Source: an uncultured Prevotellaceae bacterium
GTDB taxonomy: Bacteria; Bacteroidota; Bacteroidia; Bacteroidales; Bacteroidaceae
Assembly (NCBI GenBank): GCA_949295905.1
Contig: CASFNA010000005.1
Location: forward strand, 1-64,000
DNA: 64,000 nt
Direction of reading: 5' to 3'
Of the stretch, positions 27,287 through 34,952 are shown in pieces. The translations under genes were made by a program, and so were the position numbers. The notes beneath the pieces are model-generated. The model did not search any database. It was not told the origin of the DNA and was given only the letters and a program-made list of their open reading frames with translations. Each line of letters opens with the position of its first letter. Position 1 is the stretch's first letter.

Positions 27287-30142
27287 ATGCAAAGATTTGT
27301 TCTTGTTTTATGCTTGTCTTTATGTGTGGTGTTTAGCTTTGCCAAAGATGAGGTTGTGGTAGAAGGACTGGTTGTTGACGTTTTGACAAATACTCCGGTT
27401 ATAGACGCTACAATAAAAGTATTCAATGCTGTTGACAGTTCTTATGTTACCGTAGCGAAGTCAAACATTGGCTACGGTGAGGTTGCGGGCGACCGTCCTA
27501 CGGAAAACTTTACTTATACCGGGCGGTATCGGGTGGTGTTGCCACGCGGAAAGTATATTTTCACTGTAAGCTGTGTGGGATATGATGGCACGGATATTAC
27601 TGTTGACCTTACAACACTTAAGAAACGCGAGTTTAAAACAGATGTGCCTGCCGTTTATCTGCGGCGTGAGTCAAAGAAACTGGACGAAGTTGTCGTTACC
27701 GCGTCAAAGGTGAAGTTCTACCATAAGGGCGACACGCTTGCGTTCAATGCCGATGCCTTTCAGCTGGCGGAGGGCAGTATGCTCGACGCCTTGATACAGC
27801 AACTGCCGGGGGTAGAGCTGCGCGACGATGGCGAAATATATGTCAACGGGCAGTATGTGGAGGAGCTGTTGCTTAATGGAAAACATTTCTTCGACAACAA
27901 CAAGCAGCTCATGTTGCAGAACCTTGGGGCTTACACGGTGAAGGACATCCAGGTGTACAACAAGCGCAGCCGGTTGAGCGAACTGGCCGGGGCCGACTTG
28001 GACAGAGGCTCGTTTGTGATGGACGTTAAGATGAAGAGGGAGTTCATGGGCGGCACTATCCTCAACGTAGAGGGTGGTTATGGCAGCGAGAACCGTTACC
28101 TCGGCCGTCTGTTCGGTATGTTGTTTACTGCGACGGGGCAGTATGTCGCCTATTTCAATGCCAATAACCTGAACGACAGCCGCAAGCCCGGACAGCAGAC
28201 CTCATGGACGCCTGACAAAATGCCGACGGGAGTAAGGAAGACCATTTCGGGCGGATTTGACTATAACATAAAGACTCTTGACAAACACTGGGAGCTAAGC
28301 GGAAACGTAAATGGAGAAACTACGCGCGAGACGGACGGTACTGACATCGTGAGGGCTAATTATCTTGTTGACGGCAACACTTACGACTATGGGTTCAACC
28401 GTTCGCGTAACAAGTCGTGGACACTTGGCACCAAACACAAGTTTTACTACAAGACAAAAGGCGGATACGGTATTGCTATGGAGCCGTTCTTCAAATATGA
28501 CAATTGGAATTATTGGGGTGAGGATGTCAATGCCACGTTTGGTGAGAAGTACAACGACATGTCAACCGACTTCATACAAAACATATACGGCGGCGGCAGC
28601 ACCGGAGCTTTGGCGAGCCTTATAAACCGGAATGTAACGATGAACCGGCAAAAGGGACACTCGGTCTCTACGGGAGCGGCGTTGTGGCAGGGTATCAAGA
28701 TACCCGGTACTAACGACATGCTCGTGGTCAACCTTGTTGGAAAATACGATAACCGCCATGACGAACGCTTCAACCATTATGACATAAACTTCGGCCAAGA
28801 CCCTGTGCCAGCCCGGACGGCCAACAGGTATTTCAAGAATTATCCTGCCTTCAATTCAAGCCTTTCGGGCGAAGTCGGCTATACAAGTACGCTTGCAAAG
28901 AATATGCACTTGGCGTTTTCTTATCGTTACGACCATATCTACGGTAAGGAAACTTCAGACCTTTACCAACTTGGGAGTTTGGACGACATTGACAGCTTCA
29001 TGCTCGGCAAGCTGCCTTCGGCCATTGATTACGAGCTGTCGTTTGACCGCAACAACAGTCTCCTAAGCCGCAATACGGAGAACAACCACAAATTCACGTT
29101 AAGCTACGTGTATGGGGGAATGGGCAGCGACGTATGGATTCAGGTAAGTATTCCCGTTACCCTGTCAAACCGTAAACTTGACTATCGGCGCGCGGCTGTG
29201 GATACAACGGTTACGCGCAGTTCGGCGGTATTCGATATAGGCAACACGTTCTTTTATCTGAAGACAGGCAAGAACAGTAGTCTGCAATGGAATCTCGGCC
29301 TGAAGTCGCGTGTCCCCGACCTCGTGTCGATGGTTGACATTACCGACGATACCGACCCGCTTTATATAAGGAAAGGTAACGGTAAGCTAAAGAACGCGCT
29401 GATTTTCGACACGAGCCTGTCATACAATTACAAGAACATTTGGATGAGGGCGCATTATACTACGACATCCAACGCCATTTCACAGGGATATACTTACGAT
29501 ACGGCCACGGGCATACGTGAAGGCAGGTATTATAATGTCAACGGCAACTGGAGTGTTGACGGTGCCTTGGACTGGTTCAAGCAGACAAAAGGGTTTACAT
29601 TGAGAAACTCTTTAAGCTCCGCTTATGTGACAAGCGTAGACCTGATGGGGCAGGACTCGCCGCAGCTTGTCCGAAGCAAGGTCTATAACCTGTGGTTCTC
29701 TGACAATGCGTACATGTCGTACCGTTTCGGCAAAAGCGAGTTGGGTGTCAACGTAAGTGTAAGGCATGACCGTTTTACGTCAAACCTGGCAAACTTTACC
29801 AGCCAGAATACGTGGACGGTGAAGTCTGGCGTGAACGCCACGTTCGACTTGCCTGCCAACTTCCAACTGGCTACAGACTTCACCGTGTACAACCGCCGCG
29901 GATATACCGATGCGGCCCTGAATACCGACAACTTTGTATGGAACGCGCGCCTTACTTACCGTGCGTTGAAAGGCAAGCTACTGCTTATGCTTGACGGGTA
30001 TGACATGCTGCACGACCTTAGCAACGTGTCATATACAATCAACGCGCAGGCCCGCACCGAAGTGTACCGCACAGTGCTTCCGCGTTATTTCATGTTCCAT
30101 GTACAGTGGAGGTTCAACAGCAATCCAAAAAGGAAACAATAA
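27287..30142 (+). CDS. TonB-dependent-receptor-like outer-membrane beta-barrel protein
   Basis: A 951-residue protein from ATG 27287, directly before a good signal peptide (QRFVLVLCLSLCVVFSFA). A CarboxypepD_reg-like domain (about 25-125) is followed by KLDEVVVTASKVKFYHKGD, typical of the OMP_b-brl_3 family, a plug-like segment (LIQQLPGVELRDDGEIYVNG) and a beta-barrel rich in aromatic strands. Such proteins are related to TonB receptors but stand without a SusD partner, and their cargo is generally unknown. It ends just before the prophage, which did not interrupt it. Confidence 0.85.
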   Translation: MQRFVLVLCLSLCVVFSFAKDEVVVEGLVVDVLTNTPVIDATIKVFNAVDSSYVTVAKSNIGYGEVAGDRPTENFTYTGRYRVVLPRGKYIFTVSCVGYDGTDITVDLTTLKKREFKTDVPAVYLRRESKKLDEVVVTASKVKFYHKGDTLAFNADAFQLAEGSMLDALIQQLPGVELRDDGEIYVNGQYVEELLLNGKHFFDNNKQLMLQNLGAYTVKDIQVYNKRSRLSELAGADLDRGSFVMDVKMKREFMGGTILNVEGGYGSENRYLGRLFGMLFTATGQYVAYFNANNLNDSRKPGQQTSWTPDKMPTGVRKTISGGFDYNIKTLDKHWELSGNVNGETTRETDGTDIVRANYLVDGNTYDYGFNRSRNKSWTLGTKHKFYYKTKGGYGIAMEPFFKYDNWNYWGEDVNATFGEKYNDMSTDFIQNIYGGGSTGALASLINRNVTMNRQKGHSVSTGAALWQGIKIPGTNDMLVVNLVGKYDNRHDERFNHYDINFGQDPVPARTANRYFKNYPAFNSSLSGEVGYTSTLAKNMHLAFSYRYDHIYGKETSDLYQLGSLDDIDSFMLGKLPSAIDYELSFDRNNSLLSRNTENNHKFTLSYVYGGMGSDVWIQVSIPVTLSNRKLDYRRAAVDTTVTRSSAVFDIGNTFFYLKTGKNSSLQWNLGLKSRVPDLVSMVDITDDTDPLYIRKGNGKLKNALIFDTSLSYNYKNIWMRAHYTTTSNAISQGYTYDTATGIREGRYYNVNGNWSVDGALDWFKQTKGFTLRNSLSSAYVTSVDLMGQDSPQLVRSKVYNLWFSDNAYMSYRFGKSELGVNVSVRHDRFTSNLANFTSQNTWTVKSGVNATFDLPANFQLATDFTVYNRRGYTDAALNTDNFVWNARLTYRALKGKLLLMLDGYDMLHDLSNVSYTINAQARTEVYRTVLPRYFMFHVQWRFNSNPKRKQ

Positions 30143-30182
30143 CAGTCCTTCATCTTTCATTTTCAACCGTACGTATAATCCG

Positions 30183-30241
30183 CAAAACGAAATGTTATAG
30201 CGTTTCAAAACGAAATGTTATTTCCACAAAACGAAACGTAC
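30183..30241. repeat. Three direct repeats at the prophage end (candidate transposase-binding sites)
   Basis: CAAAACGAAATGTTAT at 30183-30198, the same 16 bases at 30206-30221 and CAAAACGAAACGTA from 30227 are spaced 23 and 21 bases apart, about two helical turns. They sit between the last host gene and the first phage gene. Mu-like phages carry such transposase-binding repeats at both ends. The exact junction lies within 30143-30240 and I cannot fix it. Confidence 0.6.
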
Positions 30242-30278
30242 ACTTGTAAATCATTTTCCCGTTTCTTTACTTCACAAT

Positions 30279-30317
30279 AAAAAAGCACCGAGAAACATAA
30301 TTCTTCGGTGCTTTTTT
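30279..30317. terminator. Bidirectional terminator at the prophage edge
   Basis: Thirteen bases (AAAAAAGCACCGA) pair perfectly with 30305-30317, which ends in six T. It stops late phage transcription arriving on the minus strand and host transcription on the plus strand. Confidence 0.85.
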
Positions 30318-30373
30318 GCTTTACTTTTATCAATATCGCAACGCTGTTCTAATGCCATTATAAAGACATTATA

Positions 30374-31231
30374 TCATGCGGCGGTATTTACGTGGGGCTT
30401 GCTTTGACGCTTATACAACATAATGTCCGTGTATTTCGCGGAATAATTCATGTGAGCGTTAAACTCCACCTTTTGGCAGTCCTCAAAAGGATTTCCGAGC
30501 GTCTTGTTGTTGCCAAGCCATTCGCAAAGCTCTATTATCGACGACTTGTTGGAGGTGAAATAAACGAATGGCTTGTCCTTTAATACGTTCAGGACATCCA
30601 GATAGTCAGAGAGCCGCCAATACATTTTATACGTGCCGACTTCCGTTGACAAATAAGGCGGGTCTACAAGAAACACCACACCGGGAACATCCTTGTACTT
30701 AGCATAAAGTTCCTTGTAGTCACAGGACGTTACCGTCAAGCCGTCCAAATAATCAGGGCAAGGCGGATAGTCGGTCTTGCGGATGTTGTTGTAAAACGTT
30801 TCCTTGCGCATGGCCTCAAGGCTCGTGACGTACTTCATCGAAAACATCAACGCCGACGACACGGTGATATAGTCCACATAACCCCATTCCTTTTCCGCCC
30901 TTGCGATACGCTCCAATATCCGTTCACGGGCCGCGCCCTTGATTGGCTTGTCTTTTGGCACATCTGCCGCCAGCCTCCTAAAGTCGGCCAACAGGGCGTT
31001 TGTCTGCGGTATGGCCTGCAACCGTTCCCTGTAGCCGTCAAAATCATTATACACAACCGTAGCGTCCGGCCTTTTGCATTTGGTGATGTGCGACAGCAGG
31101 CCGCTTCCGCCGAACAGGTCAACAAAAACCGTCTTGTCCCTAAACTGTTCCAACACCTTTATAAACTCCTTGGCAAACATCCTCTTCTGCCCCACAAACG
31201 GCAGCGGAGCCGACAAATACATCTTCCTCAT
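30374..31231 (-). CDS. D12-class DNA adenine-N6 methyltransferase (phage)
   Basis: A 285-residue enzyme. PFVGQKR (11-17), the AdoMet-binding DLFGGSG (38-44) and the catalytic DPPY (190-193) occur in the order of the Dam/D12 class. It transfers methyl from AdoMet to adenine N6. Its recognition sequence cannot be read. There is no restriction enzyme beside it, so it is an orphan that probably protects phage DNA. Its ATG overlaps the stop of the preceding thymidylate-synthase-like gene by four bases (ATGA), so the two form a DNA-modification pair. Confidence 0.88.
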   Translation of the reverse strand: MRKMYLSAPLPFVGQKRMFAKEFIKVLEQFRDKTVFVDLFGGSGLLSHITKCKRPDATVVYNDFDGYRERLQAIPQTNALLADFRRLAADVPKDKPIKGAARERILERIARAEKEWGYVDYITVSSALMFSMKYVTSLEAMRKETFYNNIRKTDYPPCPDYLDGLTVTSCDYKELYAKYKDVPGVVFLVDPPYLSTEVGTYKMYWRLSDYLDVLNVLKDKPFVYFTSNKSSIIELCEWLGNNKTLGNPFEDCQKVEFNAHMNYSAKYTDIMLYKRQSKPHVNTAA

Positions 31232-31866
31232 ACGTTCAAATCGAATTTTATGTTTTCCACCCCGGACAGCAAGTCTTCTGTCCGGGATATGTTGTTTTCA
31301 TAGATATGCACGTTGCCAAGGTCAAGCGTAATGGACTTCAGCGGCAGGTCTATCTGCCTTGCCATCAAATAAAGGTGGTAAATGTCCGACGGCAGACCGA
31401 GGTTGGCGTCACTGCTTCGCTGGTAAGCAGATACAACCAGCTCACCCTCGTCTATTTGGAACTGCACGAGGCTCAAGCACGGTGCTTGGTTCGTTTCCAC
31501 GCCCGTTGCGCCGAGAAACAGTACGTAGTTCTTGCTATTGCGTTTCTCCTTGTTGATTTTGGCGACAAGCGGTGGCAACTTCTCAAAATATGTTGGATAG
31601 CTGTTCACCAGCGTATGGCCGCAATAATCCCACCACGTTATGCCTGCCTCTCTGTATCTTTCAACGTCGCGCTCGCCCTGCATGAACAGGCCGAGTTCCG
31701 CCTTCAGCTTCCTGCGCGCTATGCCGTGGCTCTCGAATATGTCGAGCAGGTCGCCCGGTGAAAGCGTCAGCCGTTCGTTCAAAAGACACTTGATGCACCC
31801 TTTCTTGTTTTCCTGGACTTTGCCCGTCTTGAGTATCTTGTCCAGCATTTGGTAATATTTGTTCAT
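31228..31866 (-). CDS. Thymidylate-synthase-fold pyrimidine (hydroxy)methylase, candidate dCMP hydroxymethylase
   Basis: A 212-residue protein aligning with thymidylate synthase over its whole length: Glu57 in AELGLFMQG, Trp79 in TWWDYC, catalytic Cys130 in APCLSLVQF, Arg150-Ser151-Asp153 in YQRSSD, and His187/Tyr189 in GNVHIY. The spacing Cys-20-Arg-11 equals E. coli ThyA (C146, R166, N177). At the ThyA Asn177 position it has Asp161 (LPSDI). In T4 dCMP hydroxymethylase this position is Asp179 and it selects cytosine. That suggests dCMP as substrate. The protein is about 50 residues shorter than ThyA. The start at 31866 is the first ATG, since the upstream TTG is unlikely. Confidence 0.78.
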   Translation of the reverse strand: MNKYYQMLDKILKTGKVQENKKGCIKCLLNERLTLSPGDLLDIFESHGIARRKLKAELGLFMQGERDVERYREAGITWWDYCGHTLVNSYPTYFEKLPPLVAKINKEKRNSKNYVLFLGATGVETNQAPCLSLVQFQIDEGELVVSAYQRSSDANLGLPSDIYHLYLMARQIDLPLKSITLDLGNVHIYENNISRTEDLLSGVENIKFDLNV

Positions 31867-31887
31867 CTCAAATTTCTTTGGTTGTCG

Positions 31888-31895
31888 CAAAGATA
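31888..31895 (-). promoter_or_regulatory. -7 box for the modification gene pair
   Basis: On the minus strand TATCTTTG matches TAnnTTTG. A start near 31881 would leave a 15-base leader before the ATG at 31866. Confidence 0.5.
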
Positions 31896-31963
31896 GCTCT
31901 TGTACGGCATACGGATGTGGGGCCGCGGCTTTTTACGCTGCAAGGCTTTTGCACCCGTCAGGG

Positions 31964-32221
31964 TCAAATTTTACCCCCCCCGAAAATGTTTTGGCCGCAG
32001 TCGGCCTTGAAACGCTTTACAAGGCTGTACGCCTTCCGCTCGCTTATGCCATACTTCTTCGCGAGCACGGCCATGGTGTAGGTCACCTTGCAACCATCGC
32101 CGAGCATGGTTGTATAGTCCGTATACAAGTCAATAAACCGTGCGTCGTCGAGCCTTATGCCGGCCATGCGCAGCCTGTCAAGCAACTCCCTGTTGAATTT
32201 CAATATCTCAAACACTTTCAT
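31964..32221 (-). CDS. Small helix-turn-helix protein (Mor/C-like position)
   Basis: An 85-residue protein whose C-terminal half, VLAKKYGISERKAYSLVKRF (about 52-71), is a clear HTH. The N-terminal half is helical (ELLDRLRMAGIRLDDARFIDLY). In Mu, small HTH activators (Mor, C) switch on middle and late genes. This could play that role, but I do not recognise a specific family. It ends in a Gly-rich tail (FGGGKI). Upstream lies a structured stretch (32248-32344) that could be its leader if transcription runs on this strand. Confidence 0.5.
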   Translation of the reverse strand: MKVFEILKFNRELLDRLRMAGIRLDDARFIDLYTDYTTMLGDGCKVTYTMAVLAKKYGISERKAYSLVKRFKADCGQNIFGGGKI

Positions 32222-32236
32222 TTCCGATATTTTTTG

Positions 32237-32350
32237 TACTTTTGCAACATCTCACCTACATAACTACCAAAAGCCTGAACGCGACAGGGTCTATGCTCCC
32301 GGTCGTGCGTTCAGGCACGCTTGTTGTTAAAAGTAGGTGAGATGATTTTT
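32237..32350 (+). ncRNA. Candidate structured small RNA with its own promoter
   Basis: TACTTTTG (32237-32244) is a consensus -7 box on the plus strand. The predicted transcript then contains a perfect 12-bp outer stem (32248-32259 with 32333-32344) and an inner stem of 10 bp plus 3 bp with a 2-base bulge (32273-32285 with 32302-32316), and the outer arm runs into ATTTTT. No ORF fits. The palindromic symmetry means the minus strand would fold too, so the strand is not certain. Confidence 0.5.
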
Positions 32351-32489
32351 AACAGGCCGGGGGCTTTTATTTTCCTCCCGTTACAGACTTGGCCTTACTA
32401 TCCTGTGTGGCTTTTGCTATACAAAATTAGCCTTTTTCGTGAAGCCATGCAAATGGTACGGTAGATTTTCGGTGCATTCCCCTTGCATT

Positions 32490-33662
32490 CTACCCTGCGT
32501 GTACCGCACGCCGTTTCCTTACGGCCTGCCTGAGGTCTTTGACGACCGTGCGCGGCATGATTTCGGAGTACACCTGCGTCGTCCGCAGCGAGGCGTGGCC
32601 GAGTATCTTCTGCACCGTGGTTATCGGCACGCCTTGGTAGACAAGCAGCGTGGCACAGGTGTGGCGGGCCGAGTGGAAGGTGGCGCGCTTGCTTATTCCT
32701 GCTGATGACATGACGCGAGCGAGGACCACGTTGGTATCGTGGTTGCCGTATATCTTTGCCAGACGGCCGATGTCACCGTACCGTTCGATTATGCCCAACG
32801 CCTTGCCGTCGAAGAGCAGGTGCAGGGGCAGGCGCACCTCCGTGCCTGTCTTCTTGGTGAAGAAGTGGAGCCACGGCTTGCCGCCGACGCTCTCCATCCA
32901 GCCGGGCTTCATGCGCACGAAGTCTGAATACCTTAGCCCCGTGTAGCAGCAGAATAGGAAGGCATCGAGCACGTGCCGCCGCCCCTTGTCCGCAGGCTTC
33001 AGGTTTTCGAGCCGTTTTAATTCTTGGGGCGTAAGCCACTCGAAATGTCCTCTCTCGCCCTTTATCTTGTATTTCCTGAAGGGATAATCGTCGACCTTTA
33101 CCAACCCGTGGTTTATCGCCTCGTTGACGATAGTGCGCAACTGCCGCATATGTTTGCCAACGGTGTTCGTGCTTTTCCCCGTATCCCTCAAATACTGCTC
33201 GAACGCCTTTAGAAAACTGTATGTAAGGTCTTTGATAGAAAGTCCTTGTCTGAACCTGCACGCCGCCCTGACCGTGCTCCGAAGGTTCGCTTTCGTCTTT
33301 TCGCTGCGGTCGCTTTCGTCTATCATCTTCTTTGCGAACGCCTTGAATGTCATGTCGGGCACTTCCCTGCCGCAGCTCTTAATCATCGCCAATGTCGGCG
33401 TAGTACCTCGCTTCCACAGCTCTATCTCCACATTCTGCAAATCCAAGACGAATTGCCACAGCATCAGGTTGAGCCCCTCGGCCTGCGGATGGTTCACCAC
33501 AAGCTTGTGCTCTTTGTCCCACCACTCGGGTTTAAGGTAAATATTTGTAGTCATGTACACTTTGCGCTTGTTAAGCGTTGCTTCCACCTGCACCAACGCT
33601 TTGCCATCATTGTTCAATGTTTTCTTACGGTTGAAAACCAGTCTGTATCTTATCTTTTCCAT
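32490..33662 (-). CDS. Tyrosine recombinase (candidate inverter of the tail-tip cassette)
   Basis: A 390-residue integrase of the Bacteroidales type: N-terminal Arm-binding region, SAM-like core-binding domain (about 105-200) and catalytic domain. The active residues are R244 (YTGLRYSDF), K271, H330 and R333 (HSARHTC), H356 (GHASLRTT) and Y365, all present. Such enzymes cut and rejoin DNA at short inverted or direct sites. A Mu-like phage integrates with its DDE transposase, so a tyrosine recombinase is not needed for that. Its gene starts 45 bases from the left 35-bp inverted repeat, which points to inversion of the receptor-binding cassette. Confidence 0.9.
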   Translation of the reverse strand: MEKIRYRLVFNRKKTLNNDGKALVQVEATLNKRKVYMTTNIYLKPEWWDKEHKLVVNHPQAEGLNLMLWQFVLDLQNVEIELWKRGTTPTLAMIKSCGREVPDMTFKAFAKKMIDESDRSEKTKANLRSTVRAACRFRQGLSIKDLTYSFLKAFEQYLRDTGKSTNTVGKHMRQLRTIVNEAINHGLVKVDDYPFRKYKIKGERGHFEWLTPQELKRLENLKPADKGRRHVLDAFLFCCYTGLRYSDFVRMKPGWMESVGGKPWLHFFTKKTGTEVRLPLHLLFDGKALGIIERYGDIGRLAKIYGNHDTNVVLARVMSSAGISKRATFHSARHTCATLLVYQGVPITTVQKILGHASLRTTQVYSEIMPRTVVKDLRQAVRKRRAVHAG

Positions 33663-33707
33663 GCAGGCAAAGGTAACAAATTATTAAAAATTTCGAGTTC
33701 AACATTT

Positions 33708-33742
33708 GCGGCGGAACTCATGCCCGTGGCGACGGCTGAAAA
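33708..33742. repeat. 35-bp inverted repeat, left arm of invertible cassette
   Basis: The 35 bases from GCGGCGGAAC to GGCTGAAAA are repeated exactly, in reverse orientation, at 34766-34800. In both copies the sequence is read in the same codon frame (AAELMPVATAEK), so inversion keeps the reading frame. Confidence 0.92.
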
Positions 33743-34382
33743 AAACGGGTTGATGCCAAAAGAGCAATATATGGCATATGGGAATATCAGCGGCAAAAGT
33801 TTTAATGAAGTTCTCACCCCTGGCCGTTATGTTTTCGCGAAGTCCGACCTTTCCGACATATCAAAAAAGCCTAAGTTTTCCGGCTATGGCATATTGGAAG
33901 TTTTTAAAATTCCAGGCCACGAGTATGTTTTACAACGTATAACATACGAAAATCCAGGCGAGGGGGAAAGTCTCGAACTGATAAACAGGTTCTCGACAGA
34001 CGGAGGGGGAGAGTGGAAAACCCTTTCCAACGACAGCTTTTACCTTGGCTCAAGAGGCTTGGCTGTAAAAGCTGTCAAAAGCGACAAATCCGGGAGGGAA
34101 TTCTATATGAGAATTACCGGCTGTAACAATGGAATTAAAGATGCCTTTTTATCGTTTAAGAATGAGAATGGGAAAATATCCCCAATCCTCACGAATATCA
34201 CAGATAAAAGTCCGGTAGTACATCTATCGTATAAGGACTTCGGCGATTACACAATTATATATTTCTGGCATAATGCCTGTTTCATTACAATAAAATTTGA
34301 AGACATCAGGAGGGGTACACCTGAATGTACCATCCTTGCGTCGGAATCTGAAATTCCCGAAGACGTTGTATTGGTAGAGTAG
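33708..34382 (+). CDS. Silent alternative C-terminal cassette of the receptor-binding protein
   Basis: An open frame of 224 codons starting inside the left repeat (AAELMPVATAEK) and ending at 34380-34382. It has no convincing promoter or start of its own, although an in-frame ATG lies at 33720. After inversion it would be joined to the 43-residue N-terminus at 34801-34929, giving a 267-residue protein in place of the present 178-residue form. Beyond the shared stretch it differs completely from the active cassette (NGLMPKEQYMAYG against QGAMSAAMAKKML), then reads as beta-rich sequence ending DVVLVE, similar to LLVE in the other form. This fits a second receptor specificity. Confidence 0.8.
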   Translation, partial: AAELMPVATAEKNGLMPKEQYMAYGNISGKSFNEVLTPGRYVFAKSDLSDISKKPKFSGYGILEVFKIPGHEYVLQRITYENPGEGESLELINRFSTDGGGEWKTLSNDSFYLGSRGLAVKAVKSDKSGREFYMRITGCNNGIKDAFLSFKNENGKISPILTNITDKSPVVHLSYKDFGDYTIIYFWHNACFITIKFEDIRRGTPECTILASESEIPEDVVLVE

Positions 34383-34406
34383 CCTTTTATGGCTACTCTA
34401 CCAATA
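34369..34406. terminator. Symmetric hairpin at the centre of the invertible cassette
   Basis: A perfect 16-bp stem (34369-34384 with 34391-34406, loop TTTTAT) lies between the two convergent reading frames. Both frames use it for their last codons (..LVE stop), so either orientation ends in the same terminator-like structure. Confidence 0.75.
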
Positions 34407-34929
34407 GGGTTTGAGCACTTTCAGGAGGATTTTCTATAAAATCCGTAGATATGACGGAGCCGGTGAATATCAATATTGACGCGTTCCCCCATGCGGACAT
34501 CGATATGTAAAGCACGCCGTCGTCGCCTTTGTAAGTGTAAGCGGATGTTTCTCCATACACCCCAAAAACTTTAGGCTTAGTGTTGTTCCATGCTGTTTTT
34601 ACCACCCCGACCAAGCAACCGAATTCGTTGTTCCTGTCAAGGCCGATTAAAGCATTAAATCCACTATCGAAAACTACTTTCAACCATTTGGCGGAAGAAG
34701 TCCCATTGTTTTTCACCAAAAGCGGCAACATCTTTTTCGCCATGGCGGCTGACATCGCGCCCTGCTTTTCAGCCGTCGCCACGGGCATGAGTTCCGCCGC
34801 GACTTGTACCAAGTCGGCCTTCGATATGAATATCGGGTTGCCGTTGGCATCCCTTGCAACTATGCTGCCAGCGTCCTGCTGCTGCGGCAATGCAGCCAGC
34901 ATGTCCTTGAATGTGATTTTTTCTGTCAT
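34393..34929 (-). CDS. Tail-tip receptor-binding protein with switchable C-terminus (active form)
   Basis: A 178-residue protein. The ATG at 34929 precedes a coherent N-terminus (MTEKITFKDMLAALPQQQ). A longer open frame to 35178 is another gene read out of frame. Residues 1-43 are constant, residues 44-55 are encoded by the inverted repeat, and 56-178 are variable and beta-rich. It is the last gene of the tail module, 23 bases after a large fibre-like gene, the usual place for a receptor-binding protein. The function is inferred from position and from the switching arrangement, not from a recognised fold. Confidence 0.72.
   Translation of the reverse strand: MTEKITFKDMLAALPQQQDAGSIVARDANGNPIFISKADLVQVAAELMPVATAEKQGAMSAAMAKKMLPLLVKNNGTSSAKWLKVVFDSGFNALIGLDRNNEFGCLVGVVKTAWNNTKPKVFGVYGETSAYTYKGDDGVLYISMSAWGNASILIFTGSVISTDFIENPPESAQTLLVE
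34766..34800. repeat. 35-bp inverted repeat, right arm of invertible cassette
   Basis: Exact reverse complement of 33708-33742. The intervening 1023 bases (33743-34765) would be inverted by recombination between the arms. Confidence 0.92.
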
Positions 34930-34952
34930 GTCTTCTTGTTTTTTAAAGTTTG

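Noticed and set aside
32248-32344. Small invertible promoter flanked by the 12-bp repeats
   Set aside because: The promoter -7 box lies outside the repeats rather than between them, and a well-formed inner stem fits RNA folding better. A switch cannot be fully excluded because a recombinase gene is close.
32490-33662. Tyrosine recombinase as the phage integrase
   Set aside because: The phage has MuB-like and Gam genes and transposase-site-like ends, which point to DDE transposition. The recombinase lies inside the phage beside the inverted repeats, so inversion is the better role.
33246-33707. Upstream part of the long plus-strand frame that ends at 34382
   Set aside because: Before 33708 this frame runs antisense through the recombinase gene and codes for an implausible His/Arg-rich protein. 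Only the part from the repeat onward is counted.
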